Assembly (NCBI GenBank): GCA_046328525.1
Contig: JAXLWK010000009.1
Location: forward strand, 1-64,000
Length of the DNA stretch: 64,000 nt
From: JBDHWG01 sp046328525
Lineage (GTDB): Bacteria; Chloroflexota; Anaerolineae; Epilineales; JAHCIE01
Direction: 5' to 3'
In this document: piece by piece, positions 42,349 to 50,194 of the stretch
Layout: every line of letters starts with the position of its first letter
Position numbering within the stretch: the first letter of the stretch is position 1
Program-made: the position numbers and the translations under genes
Notes under the pieces: generated by a model
What the model was told of the DNA's origin: nothing
Databases searched by the model: none
The model's input: the letters and a program-made list of their open reading frames with translations, nothing else

Positions 42349-43590
42349 TCAGTCGCCGACCGGCACGCCGACCTCGGCGGGCAGGCCCGCCTCCTGCCGC
42401 AGCGTCTCGGCCTTGTCCGTCACCTCCCACGGCGCGTCAATGTCGGTGCGGCCGAAGTGGCCGTAGGCCGCCGTCGCGCGGTAGATGGGGCGGCGCAGGC
42501 GCAGGTCGCGGATAATCGCGCCCGGCCGCAGGTCGAAGTGCTCCTGGATCAGGTCGTGAATCACCGCCTCGGGGACGCGCGCCGTGTCGAAGGTCTCGAA
42601 CGTGATCGAGACCGGCCGCGCCACGCCGATGGCGTAGGCAAGCTGGACCTCGAAGCGGTCCGCCAGCCCCGCCGCCACGACGTTCTTCGCCACGTAACGC
42701 GCGGCGTAGGCGGCCGAGCGGTCCACCTTCGTCGGGTCCTTGCCGGAGAACGCGCCGCCGCCGTGTCGCGCCATGCCGCCGTATGTGTCGGCGATGATCT
42801 TGCGGCCGGTGACGCCCGAGTCACCCATCGGCCCGCCGGTGACGAAGCGGCCGGTCGGGTTGATATAGTAGTGGGTCTTGTCGTCGAGGAGGTGGGCCGG
42901 CACAGCCTGGCGCACCACGTACTCGATGATCGCTTCGGTCAGGGCGCGGTGGCTGATCTCCGGGCTGTGCTGCGTCGAGACGACGACCGTGTCCACGCGC
43001 AGCGGCTGCCCGCGCTTGTACTGCACCGTGACCTGCGACTTGCCGTCGGGGCGCAGGAAGGGCAGCTCGCCCGACTTGCGCGCCGCCGACAGACGGCGCG
43101 TGATGTCGTGGGCGAGCGAGATCGGCATCGGCATGAGGGCCTCGGTCTCGCGGCACGCGAAGCCGAACATCATGCCCTGGTCGCCCGCGCCCACCGCCTC
43201 GACATCCTCCTCCGCCATGTGGCCGACTTTCGCCTCCAGGGCCTTGTCCACGCCCAGGGCGATGTCGGGCGACTGCTCGTGAATCGAACTGATGACCGCG
43301 CAGGTGTTGTAGTCGAAGCCGTACTCGGCGTGGGTGTAGCCGATGTCGCGGACGGTCTCGCGGATCAGGGTCGGGACGTCGGCCCAGGCGGTAGTCGTCA
43401 CCTCGCCGATAACCATGACCATGCCCGTCGTCGTGGCCGTCTCGACGGCCACGCGGGACAGTGGGTCCTGGGTGAGGAGCGCGTCCAGGATGGCATCCGA
43501 CACCTGGTCGCAGATTTTGTCAGGATGGCCCTCGGTCACCGACTCCGAGGTAAACACGTACCGATCCGCCGACATGAAAGAATCTGACAT
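42349..43590 (-). CDS. metK: S-adenosylmethionine synthetase
   Basis: 413 residues from ATG 43590, chosen because GAGGA lies five bases before it; an ATG at 43602 is possible. Makes SAM from methionine and ATP. Motifs: FTSESVTEGHPDKICDQVSD at the start, GAGDQGMMFGFA, GGAFSGKDPTKVDRSAAY and the RPIYRATAAYGHFG ending. All three MetK domains are present and the length is normal. Its ribosome site lies within 80 bases of the ahcY stop, so ahcY-metK are one operon of the methyl cycle. No SAM riboswitch is visible before this pair. Confidence 0.95.
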   Translation of the reverse strand: MSDSFMSADRYVFTSESVTEGHPDKICDQVSDAILDALLTQDPLSRVAVETATTTGMVMVIGEVTTTAWADVPTLIRETVRDIGYTHAEYGFDYNTCAVISSIHEQSPDIALGVDKALEAKVGHMAEEDVEAVGAGDQGMMFGFACRETEALMPMPISLAHDITRRLSAARKSGELPFLRPDGKSQVTVQYKRGQPLRVDTVVVSTQHSPEISHRALTEAIIEYVVRQAVPAHLLDDKTHYYINPTGRFVTGGPMGDSGVTGRKIIADTYGGMARHGGGAFSGKDPTKVDRSAAYAARYVAKNVVAAGLADRFEVQLAYAIGVARPVSITFETFDTARVPEAVIHDLIQEHFDLRPGAIIRDLRLRRPIYRATAAYGHFGRTDIDAPWEVTDKAETLRQEAGLPAEVGVPVGD

Positions 43591-43668
43591 GGCAATCCTC
43601 ATGAAACGTCAAAGGTGTCGCTCGGTAAGTCGCCGCGCCGGAGCGACCCACGGCGCGTCGCGGTCGGT

Positions 43669-44943
43669 CTACGTGCCTTCCTGCCAGCTCGACAGGTAGC
43701 GCTCCTGCTCCGGGGTGAGCGTGTCAATCTGGACGCCCATCGCCACGAGCTTGAGGCGGGCGATCTCGCGGTCCATGTCCAGGGGGACGCGGTAGACGGC
43801 CGGCTTCAGCGCCGCCGCGTTCTTCTTCATGTACTCGGCAGCGAGGGCCTGGTTGGCGAAGCTCATGTCCATCACGCTCGCCGGGTGGCCTTCCGCCGCC
43901 GCCAGGTTCACCAGGCGGCCGTCGGCCAGGACGTTCAGGCGTCGGCCATCGGCCAGGACGAACTGCTCCACAAACGGGCGCGGGTGGCGCACTTCGACGG
44001 CCATGTCGGCGAGAGCGGGCAGGTTCAGCTCGACGTTGAAGTGGCCGGAGTTGCACAGAACCGCCCCGTCCTTCATCACCGCGTAGTGGGCCCGGTCGAG
44101 GACATGGATGTCGCCGGTCGAGGTGACGAACACATCGCCCTCGCGCGCGGCGTCGAGCATCGGCATGACGCGGTAGCCGTCCATCACGGCTTCCAGCGCC
44201 TTGAGCGGGTCTATCTCGGTCACGATGACGTTGGCGCCCATGCCCCGCGCGCGGCTGGCGATGCCGCGGCTGCACCAGCCGTAGCCGCCGACGACGACCA
44301 CGCGGCCGGCCAGCAGCAGGTTGGTGGCGCGGATGATGCCGTCCACGGTAGACTGGCCCGTGCCGTAGCGGTTGTCGAACAGGTGCTTCGTGTCGGCCTC
44401 GTTCACCGCCACAACAGGGTAGCGCAGCGCGCCGTCGTCGGCCATCGCCCGCAGGCGGATGACGCCGGTCGTCGTCTCCTCGGTGCCGCCGAGAATGCCG
44501 TCGAGCAGGTCGGTGCGCTGCTGGTGCAGCACGGTCAGCAGGTCAGCGCCGTCGTCCATCGTCATATGCGGGTGCTGGTCCAGGACGGCCAGGATGTGGC
44601 GGTAGTACGTGTCGTTGTCCTCGCCCTTGATGGCGAAGGTGGCGATGCCGTACTCCTTGACCAACGCCGCCGCCGTCTCATCCTGAGTAGACAGGGGGTT
44701 GGAGGCGCACAGGTACACGTCGGCGCCGCCCGCCTTGAGGGTAATGGCGAGGTTGGCCGTCTCGGTCGTCACGTGCAAACAGGCGGCCAGGCGCACGCCC
44801 GCCAGCGGTTTTTCCTTCTCGAATCGCTCGCGAATGAGCCGCAGCACCGGCATCTCCGTCGCCGCCCACTCGATGCGCCGACGGCCCTCGGCCGCCAACC
44901 CCAGGTCCTTCACGTCGTACTGCACAAGAGTCTCAGTAGCCAT
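43669..44943 (-). CDS. ahcY: Adenosylhomocysteinase
   Basis: 424 residues; AAGGAG lies eight bases before ATG 44943. Hydrolyses S-adenosylhomocysteine to adenosine and homocysteine. NEADTKHLFDNRYGTGQS (181-198), the NAD loop VVVVGGYGWCSRGIA (215-229), TSTGDIHVLDRAHY and the NSGHFNVELNL segment are diagnostic. It lacks the 40-residue insertion of some bacterial enzymes, as in archaeal-type SAHases. Directly upstream of metK in the same direction. I see no SAH riboswitch in the 273-base region before it, which holds repeats (45010-45035, 45063-45090 and 45106-45129). Confidence 0.95.
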   Translation of the reverse strand: MATETLVQYDVKDLGLAAEGRRRIEWAATEMPVLRLIRERFEKEKPLAGVRLAACLHVTTETANLAITLKAGGADVYLCASNPLSTQDETAAALVKEYGIATFAIKGEDNDTYYRHILAVLDQHPHMTMDDGADLLTVLHQQRTDLLDGILGGTEETTTGVIRLRAMADDGALRYPVVAVNEADTKHLFDNRYGTGQSTVDGIIRATNLLLAGRVVVVGGYGWCSRGIASRARGMGANVIVTEIDPLKALEAVMDGYRVMPMLDAAREGDVFVTSTGDIHVLDRAHYAVMKDGAVLCNSGHFNVELNLPALADMAVEVRHPRPFVEQFVLADGRRLNVLADGRLVNLAAAEGHPASVMDMSFANQALAAEYMKKNAAALKPAVYRVPLDMDREIARLKLVAMGVQIDTLTPEQERYLSSWQEGT

Positions 44944-45009
44944 TCATTCTCCTTCAACAGTTCGTTGTCATTAACCGACCGGTCTGTTACCCATGCGTCA
45001 ACTGAAATG

Positions 45010-45035
45010 TAGTAACGAGTCATAAACCGTTACTA
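45010..45035. repeat. Hairpin TAGTAACG / CGTTACTA in the ahcY leader
   Basis: Perfect 8-bp arms with a 10-base loop, about 70 bases before the ahcY start on its upstream side. It could be a regulatory hairpin or an operator. Confidence 0.4.
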
Positions 45036-45062
45036 TTGTTGCCGCATTCCGCTGGCGGCGGA

Positions 45063-45090
45063 GTAGAGACGCGCCATGGCGCGTCTCTAC
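45063..45090. repeat. Palindromic repeat, TAGAGACGCGC family, copy 2 (perfect 28 bp)
   Basis: GTAGAGACGCGCCA followed by its exact reverse complement. Upstream of ahcY, downstream of the GNAT gene. Confidence 0.8.
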
Positions 45091-45105
45091 CACCGCCCGT
45101 CGGGG

Positions 45106-45129
45106 GCGCTGGAGAGCCATCTCCAGCGC
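45106..45129. terminator. Hairpin after the mtnA-pfkB-GNAT operon
   Basis: GCGCTGGAG (45106-45114) and CTCCAGCGC (45121-45129) with a six-base loop, about 90 bases after the GNAT stop on the minus strand. No T-run. Confidence 0.4.
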
Positions 45130-45216
45130 GAGTACTATCAGAGCAACACATAGTTGATCTTCATCAAGTCGTTCTTCGCGCAGCAACGAAGCGCCACTGC
45201 ATGCGTTCGCCAGAGG

Positions 45217-46005
45217 TCACGCGCGGCGCACGCCGCTGCCCTCGATGAACTCACACCACGGCCGAAAGCCGAGCCGCGCGTAGGCCGCGCGGGCCGGGGC
45301 ATTGTCCCGGGCGACGTTGAGCACCACATCCCGCACCCCCAGGTCATGACACGCCTCAACCACCGCGCTCGTGCAGGTCTGCGCCAGGCCGCGCCCGCGA
45401 TAGTCAGGCGCGGTGTAGACGTTACCCACCGCCGCCACGCCCATCTCCGGCGCGACCAGGTGCGTTCCCGCCACAGCGATGAGACGGCCGGCCTCGTCAG
45501 CGCCATAGAACAACCCCTGCTCCACCTGGAACGGCGCGAACGCATCCGGCGCGCCGCCCCCGTCGGCCGTGTAGAGCTGAGTCAGGGCGGCCATGTCGGC
45601 GGCGGACAGGCGGCGCGGACGCCAACCGTTCAAGGCGGCCGGCCGGAAGTCGCCGGGCGCGAGGCCCATCCGTAGCATGGCGTCCGCCTTGCCGAGCGCG
45701 TAGACGGCGTCAATCACCGCCCAATGGCCCGGCTCCATGACGAAGTGAACCCACTCCGGCAGGCCCGCCTCCGCCACCAGCGCGGCCACTCCGGGCGCTG
45801 CGCCGATCGTCAGGCAGATAGGAGGCGTAAGGCCCTGAAAGACAAGGGCCAGCGCCACATCCTGCCCCGCGTCCACCGCGAACGTCCACTCGCACAAGGG
45901 AAATAGCGAGGGCTCCAGGTCGCCCAGGGCATACGCGCCCCAGATGCGGTCCCGGCTCAGGAACGCCTCGATGCGCGCCCGGTCGTGCGTCCGCTCGAGC
46001 TGCAC
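45217..46005 (-). CDS. GNAT family N-acetyltransferase
   Basis: 262 residues. The C-terminal 130 residues carry the acetyl-CoA site: MGVAAVGNVYTAPDYRGRGL with the R-G-R-G loop, then AVVEACHDLGVRDVVLNVAR and ARAAYARLGFRPW. The N-terminal half is a divergent GNAT-like repeat, as in other two-domain members. Substrate unknown. Its start overlaps the pfkB stop by one base, so it is the third gene of the mtnA operon and under its SAM riboswitch. Confidence 0.85.
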   Translation of the reverse strand: MQLERTHDRARIEAFLSRDRIWGAYALGDLEPSLFPLCEWTFAVDAGQDVALALVFQGLTPPICLTIGAAPGVAALVAEAGLPEWVHFVMEPGHWAVIDAVYALGKADAMLRMGLAPGDFRPAALNGWRPRRLSAADMAALTQLYTADGGGAPDAFAPFQVEQGLFYGADEAGRLIAVAGTHLVAPEMGVAAVGNVYTAPDYRGRGLAQTCTSAVVEACHDLGVRDVVLNVARDNAPARAAYARLGFRPWCEFIEGSGVRRA

Positions 46006-46982
46006 TACCCGCGCACCGCCAGGCGCTCCCAGACCTGCCCGGTCGGGCGCATGTCGTCGGCGAAGTGCTCGAAGTGGGTGAAGTGCTTGAACTCCTCGTA
46101 GCGCGCCGCGATCTCGCTCGGCTCCAGGGTCTTGAGGCGATTGACGCTGAAGTCCTCGACCACGAAGGACGCCACCACGCTGCCGTGGACGATGGCCCGC
46201 TTCATCGCGCCAATGCCAATCGTCCCGCTGCGCGCCAGGTAGCCCATGAACCCGCCAGCGAAGGAGTCGCCGGCGCCCGTCGGGTCCTGAATCTTCTCCA
46301 GGGGATAGGCGGGGATGAAGAAGTTGGACGAGATCGCGTTCTCACCGTTGGCAAACATCGCCGCGCCGTACTCGCCCTTCTTGATGACGAGGACACTCGG
46401 CCCCAGCTCGAGAATCTTGCGCGCCGCGCGAATGAGGCTGAAGGTCTTGGCGAACTGCTTCGTCTCGGCCTCGTTGATGATGATGACATCGGCCAGGCGG
46501 AACGCCTCGGTCAGGGCGTCGCGCTTGTAGTCAATCCAATAATTCATCGTGTCCAGGACGACCAGCTTGGGCCGATCCACCTGCTGGAGGACTTCGATCT
46601 GTAGCTCCGGGTCAATGTTCGCCAGGAACACGTACTCCGCGTTCTTGTACGACTCCGGCAGCGTCGGGTGGAACGTGGCGAACACGTTGAGCTGCGTGTC
46701 CAGGGTCTGGGCCGTGTTCATGTCATAGTCGTAGCGCCCCGACCAGCGGAACGTCTTGCCCTCCGCCACCTGAAGCCCCGACAGGTCCGCGTTGCGCGAC
46801 CGTAGAAACTCGATGGCGTCGGGCGGAAAGTCCTGCCCGACAACGCCGACGACATTGACCCTGTCGAACAGGCTGGCGGCGGCCGAGAAGTAGACGGCCG
46901 ACCCGCCGAGGGCGTCTTTGACTTTGCCAAAGGGTGTCTGGATCGAGTCCAGGGCCAGTGAACCAACGACGAGAATGCTCAC
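46005..46982 (-). CDS. PfkB family sugar kinase in the mtnA operon
   Basis: 325 residues. Ribokinase fold: start MSILVVGSLALDSIQTPFG, GGSAVYFSAAASLF, NEAETKQFAKTF and the catalytic signature DPTGAGDSFAGGFMGYLA with the Asp base. Substrate not fixed. Its place 19 bases after mtnA and downstream of a SAM-I riboswitch suggests a role in salvage of SAM by-products, for example phosphorylating 5-methylthioribose or another 5-deoxypentose so that MtnA can use it. Normal MTR kinase (MtnK) has a different fold, so this would be a replacement. That is inference from position only. Confidence 0.85.
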   Translation of the reverse strand: MSILVVGSLALDSIQTPFGKVKDALGGSAVYFSAAASLFDRVNVVGVVGQDFPPDAIEFLRSRNADLSGLQVAEGKTFRWSGRYDYDMNTAQTLDTQLNVFATFHPTLPESYKNAEYVFLANIDPELQIEVLQQVDRPKLVVLDTMNYWIDYKRDALTEAFRLADVIIINEAETKQFAKTFSLIRAARKILELGPSVLVIKKGEYGAAMFANGENAISSNFFIPAYPLEKIQDPTGAGDSFAGGFMGYLARSGTIGIGAMKRAIVHGSVVASFVVEDFSVNRLKTLEPSEIAARYEEFKHFTHFEHFADDMRPTGQVWERLAVRG

Positions 46983-47001
46983 GAGAGGCTCCCCCTACTC
47001 C

Positions 47002-48057
47002 TTAGGACTGCGGGTCGGACCGCCGAGCGTGGGCGACGACGTCGCGCAGGCCGGTCGCATATGGTGGGCGAACGACGCCCTCCTCGGTGATGATGGCGGT
47101 GATATAGCGCGCCGGCGTCACGTCGAACGCCGGGTTCGCCACAGCGACGCCTTCCGGCGCGATGCGCTCGCTGCCGACATGGGTCACTTCGCGCGGGTCG
47201 CGCTCCTCGATGGGAATGTCGGCGCCGGTCGCCGTAGCGAGATCTATGGTGGACGTGGGCGCGACGACGTAGAACGGGACGCCGTTCTCCTTCGCCACAA
47301 CCGCCAGCTTGTACGTCCCGATCTTGTTGGCGGTGTCGCCGTTGGCCGCGATGCGATCCGCCCCCACCAGGCACAGGCCCACCTTGCCCGACGCCAGGAA
47401 ATAGCCCGCCGCGTTGTCGGCGATGAGTGTCTGCGAGACGCCCAGCTCCTTCAGCTCCCACGCGGTGAGCTTCGCCCCCTGGAGGCGCGGCCGCGTCTCG
47501 TCCACCAAGACGTGCAGCCGCTTGCCTTGCTCGTGGGCGGCGCGGACGACGCCCAGGGCCGTGCCATAGTCCACCGCCGCCAGCGCCCCGGTGTTGCAGT
47601 GATGGATGACGGTCGCGCCATCCGGCACCAGTTCAGCCCCAAACGCGCCCATGCGCCGGTTCAGCGCCACATCCTCGTCGGCGAGCGTCTGGGCTTCGTC
47701 GAGGACAGCGGCGCGAATCGCGTCGGCGTCGCCATCGGCCGCACGGGCGCGTCGCAGCAGCCTGTCCAGGCCCCAGCGCAGATTGGCGGCGGTCGGCCGC
47801 GCCGCGTTGATCTCGTCCGCCGCGCGTTCCAGGTCGGCGAGCAGCGCAGCCCGGTCGGTCGCCTGGCTGCTCGCCGCCGCCAGGGCCAGGGCGAACGCGC
47901 CGGTCGCCCCGATGGCCGGCGCGCCGCGCACCACCATGTCGGTGATGGCCGCGGCCACGGCGCGGTAGTCGGTGTACTCCGCCACGACGAACTCGTTGGG
48001 GAGTTTCCGCTGGTCAATCATCTGCACTTTGCCGTCATGCCAGGCGACGGTCCGCAT
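47002..48057 (-). CDS. mtnA: S-methyl-5-thioribose-1-phosphate isomerase
   Basis: 351 residues. Opens the ring of methylthioribose-1-phosphate to methylthioribulose-1-phosphate in methionine salvage. Motifs: MVVRGAPAIGATGAFALAL, VIHHCNTGALAAVDYGTALG with the catalytic Cys, and VGADRIAANGDTANKIGTY with the catalytic Asp; ending VAVANPAFDVTP. Length is that of MtnA and not of eIF2B subunits. A SAM-I riboswitch with terminator lies directly upstream, so the gene is turned off when SAM is plentiful. No mtnB, C, D or K is present in the window. Confidence 0.95.
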   Translation of the reverse strand: MRTVAWHDGKVQMIDQRKLPNEFVVAEYTDYRAVAAAITDMVVRGAPAIGATGAFALALAAASSQATDRAALLADLERAADEINAARPTAANLRWGLDRLLRRARAADGDADAIRAAVLDEAQTLADEDVALNRRMGAFGAELVPDGATVIHHCNTGALAAVDYGTALGVVRAAHEQGKRLHVLVDETRPRLQGAKLTAWELKELGVSQTLIADNAAGYFLASGKVGLCLVGADRIAANGDTANKIGTYKLAVVAKENGVPFYVVAPTSTIDLATATGADIPIEERDPREVTHVGSERIAPEGVAVANPAFDVTPARYITAIITEEGVVRPPYATGLRDVVAHARRSDPQS

Positions 48058-48085
48058 CAGCCTCTCTCAGTTGGGGCGTTGACAC

Positions 48086-48117
48086 AAAAAAAGGTCTCTC
48101 CATGCGCACAGAGAGAC
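48086..48117 (-). terminator. Intrinsic terminator of the SAM-I riboswitch
   Basis: On the minus strand GTCTCTC (48117-48111) pairs with GAGAGAC (48100-48094), followed by C and a run of eight T. The GAGAG end of aptamer helix P1 can instead pair with CTCTC of the left arm, giving the antiterminator. Confidence 0.9.
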
Positions 48118-48130
48118 ACTGCTGCAAGGT

Positions 48131-48269
48131 CTCTCATCTTTCAGGCGCTCGCCTGACGGAGTTGGCACCTAGCCCGAATGGTCTCGGCTGGCGAGCGCGG
48201 CTCGCGTCACGATCCAAGCTGGTTGCCGGGGTTTCACAGGGCCGTTCCCTCCACCCCTCTGGATAAGAG
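48131..48269 (-). promoter_or_regulatory. SAM-I (S-box) riboswitch aptamer upstream of mtnA
   Basis: Read on the minus strand it follows the S-box consensus: CTCTTATCCAGAGGGGTGGA, GGGAACGGCCC, GTGAAACCCCGGCAACC, a variable P3 arm, AGGTGCCAACTCC and GAAAGATGAGAG closing P1. The GA-rich kink-turn and the core are intact. SAM binding holds P1 and lets the downstream terminator form, switching off mtnA, the sugar kinase and the GNAT gene. Confidence 0.95.
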
Positions 48270-48279
48270 CCAATATTCA

Positions 48280-48307
48280 ATTATTAAGAAATGTTAGCAC
48301 AGTCACG
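48280..48307 (-). promoter_or_regulatory. Promoter of the SAM-I riboswitch transcript
   Basis: On the minus strand GTGACT (48302-48307), 16 bases, AATAAT (48280-48285), about ten bases upstream of the aptamer. The area is the most A/T-rich in this stretch. Confidence 0.5.
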
Positions 48308-48328
48308 CCGTCGCGTCAAATTCGGGGA

Positions 48329-48362
48329 CAGTAGAGACGCGGTATACCGTGTCTCTACTGTC
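48329..48362. repeat. Palindromic repeat, TAGAGACGCGC family, copy 3
   Basis: ACAGTAGAGACGCGGTA with its reverse complement, one mismatch in 17 pairs. Upstream of the mtnA riboswitch promoter. Confidence 0.75.
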
Positions 48363-48394
48363 TATCGCAGAGGCCCCGCTCACTTAACGCCGAG

Positions 48395-48410
48395 CCGACT
48401 TCAGTCGGCG
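48395..48410. repeat. GCCGACTTCAGTCGGC palindrome, copy 2
   Basis: Identical to 37058-37073. Confidence 0.6.
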
Positions 48411-48458
48411 CTACAAATGCTTCGCTCCGCTCAGCATGACAGCCCAGGCCTATTTGGG

Positions 48459-48529
48459 AACGCAAAGGCGCAAAGTCGCAAAGGGGAAAACGCCGTTCTC
48501 TTTCTTTGCGCCTTTGCGCCTTTGCGTTC
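48459..48529. repeat. CGCAAAGGCGC inverted repeat between genes
   Basis: AACGCAAAGGCGCAAAG on the left and CTTTGCGCCTTTGCGTT on the right. It is the intergenic counterpart of the coding copy at 16159-16233. Confidence 0.75.
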
Positions 48530-48626
48530 CTATCTTCTTCGCGCGAGACCCGAAAGCCCGCTGAAGAAGGCCGGCTGAGCAAGAACACACCCCTCCGCGC
48601 CTGCTTGAGCAGGCTTTGCCCTCTCA

Positions 48627-48648
48627 GCCACCGACTCAAGTCGGTGGC
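48627..48648. repeat. GCCACCGACTCAAGTCGGTGGC palindrome variant
   Basis: Nine or ten base pairs around CAA; a variant of the GCCGACTTCAGTCGGC family, close to the ccmC stop. Confidence 0.5.
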
Positions 48649-48698
48649 GACGGGTGGCGACGAGGCGGCCCAGGGTTATTTTCAGAGGGAGGATTCGG

Positions 48699-49412
48699 TC
48701 AGCCAGGCTGCGCTTCGGCGGTAACAGCCTGGCGGCGCTCGGCGACCTCGGCCTGATCGCGCTCAAGCTCCAGCGACACGCGGAACGTCACCAGGAACAG
48801 GTACAGCAGGGTGAAGGCGACCATGCCGGACACAAGCGCAACGACCATCGGCTCGCTCATCGCCGGGCCGCCCGGCCGCACGACAATCGGCTGCGGGTGC
48901 AGCGTCCGCCACCACAGGACGGCGAAGTGAATGATGGGGATGTCGAGCGCGCCGATGATGCCGACAATCGCGGCCAGGCGGGCACGGCGCTCCGGATCGT
49001 CAATCGCTGCCCGCAGCATCAGGTAGCCGACGTAGATCAGCCACATGATGAGGAAGCTCGTCAGGCGCGCGTCCCACGTCCAGTACGTCCCCCACTCCAG
49101 CTTGCCCCACAGCATGCCGGAGATCAGGGTGATGGTGGTGAACAGGACGCCGATTTCGGCGGACGCCAGGGCGATGACATCCCAGATACGCGTGCGCCGC
49201 CACAGGTACATGATGCTGGCGATGGCGACGACCCCAATCGCCAGGTACGACGCCCAGGCGGAGGGCGCGTGGAAGTAAAGGATGCGGATGCTCTCGCCCA
49301 TCGAGCGCTCCGGCGGCGACCAGACCAGGCCGAGGTAGAGGGTGACAAGCAGAGCGAGGGCGGTCGCGATGCCCAGGCCCCACACGATCGGCTTGAGACG
49401 TTGCGTGGTCAT
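48699..49412 (-). CDS. ccmC: Cytochrome c biogenesis heme transporter CcmC
   Basis: 237 residues, six membrane spans. The tryptophan-rich heme motif WGTYWTWDARLTSFLIMW is intact. Conserved His residues lie in FHAPSAWASYLAIG and PIIHFAVLWWRTLH. Handles heme on the outer membrane face during cytochrome c maturation. It starts two bases after the ccmB stop. No ccmE, F or H is present here; the cytosolic C-terminal tail is charged. Confidence 0.95.
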   Translation of the reverse strand: MTTQRLKPIVWGLGIATALALLVTLYLGLVWSPPERSMGESIRILYFHAPSAWASYLAIGVVAIASIMYLWRRTRIWDVIALASAEIGVLFTTITLISGMLWGKLEWGTYWTWDARLTSFLIMWLIYVGYLMLRAAIDDPERRARLAAIVGIIGALDIPIIHFAVLWWRTLHPQPIVVRPGGPAMSEPMVVALVSGMVAFTLLYLFLVTFRVSLELERDQAEVAERRQAVTAEAQPG

Positions 49413-49414
49413 GT

Positions 49415-50194
49415 TTACTCCTCAATCACATAGCCAAAGACAAGCACACCCACGACCAGGAACACGATGTCGAAGGCGGCCAGCAAGGTGAGCGGCGGCC
49501 CCAGGTCCTCGCCGCCCCGCAGCACAATCCCCGTCGCGCCGACCGCCGTGATGACGACAGGCACGAGAATGGGAAAGAGCAGGATGGGCAGCAGCACCTC
49601 GCGCGTGCGCGTGTTGGCCGCGATGGCCGCGAAGATCGTGCCGGCGGCGACGAATCCGAGTGTTCCCATGAATATTACGGGAATCAAGTCGGGCCGGATG
49701 GGTTGATTGTTGAGCAGGCTATAGACCGGCACGATAATCAGCTCCATCACCGACATGAAGATGAGCGTGCTGATGAGCTTGCCCAGGTAGATGGCGCTGC
49801 GGTCCATGGGCGCGAGCATCAGCCCCTCCAGCGCGCCGCGGTCCTTCTCCAGGGCAAAGCCCCGGTTCAGGCCCAGGATGCCGGCAAAGATGAACGCCAC
49901 CCACAGGATGCCGGGGCCGATGAGATCCATCTCCGCGCGGCGCAGATCAAACGCGAAGTTGAAGATCAGCACCACCAGCAGGCCGAACACCAGCGTCGCC
50001 GACAGAATCTCCTTCGTGCGGCGCTCGGCGATGAGGTCCTTCCAGACCAGCGCCCATACCTGCCGCGCGTATTGGCGCGGCCCGTACCTGGGCGCGGGCT
50101 GCGCGGCCCAGCGCTCGGCCGGCGCCGACGCGAACCCCTGCGGCTCCTCCACCGCCAGCTCCGGCGCGTCCGTCAGCGTGTCGAGATGGCTCAC
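49415..50194 (-). CDS. ccmB: Heme exporter subunit CcmB (ABC transporter membrane part)
   Basis: 259 residues from GTG 50194, which overlaps the ccmA stop by four bases; sequence upstream in this frame is antisense filler. About 40 soluble residues, then six spans. VWALVWKDLIAERRTKEILS, RRAEMDLIGPGILWVAF, GLNRGFALEKDRGALEGLML and TREVLLPILLFPILVPVVI are the CcmB pattern. Partner of CcmA in the ATP-dependent release of heme-CcmE. Confidence 0.93.
   Translation of the reverse strand: MSHLDTLTDAPELAVEEPQGFASAPAERWAAQPAPRYGPRQYARQVWALVWKDLIAERRTKEILSATLVFGLLVVLIFNFAFDLRRAEMDLIGPGILWVAFIFAGILGLNRGFALEKDRGALEGLMLAPMDRSAIYLGKLISTLIFMSVMELIIVPVYSLLNNQPIRPDLIPVIFMGTLGFVAAGTIFAAIAANTRTREVLLPILLFPILVPVVITAVGATGIVLRGGEDLGPPLTLLAAFDIVFLVVGVLVFGYVIEE

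Larger units (their letters stand above)
48058..48698. other. 641-base gap: riboswitch leader and a cluster of repeats
   Basis: From the mtnA side outward: intrinsic terminator (48086-48117), SAM-I aptamer (48131-48269), promoter (48280-48307). Then come four repeat elements of three families (48329-48362, 48395-48410, 48459-48529, 48627-48648) up to the ccmC stop at 48699. No further gene is supported. Confidence 0.8.

Noticed and set aside
44944..45216. SAH riboswitch upstream of ahcY
   Set aside because: Looked for the conserved SAH aptamer core on the minus strand; only palindromic repeats and hairpins are present.
48085..48300. Possible second riboswitch or tRNA-like element
   Set aside because: All of the structure here is explained by the SAM-I aptamer, its antiterminator and terminator.
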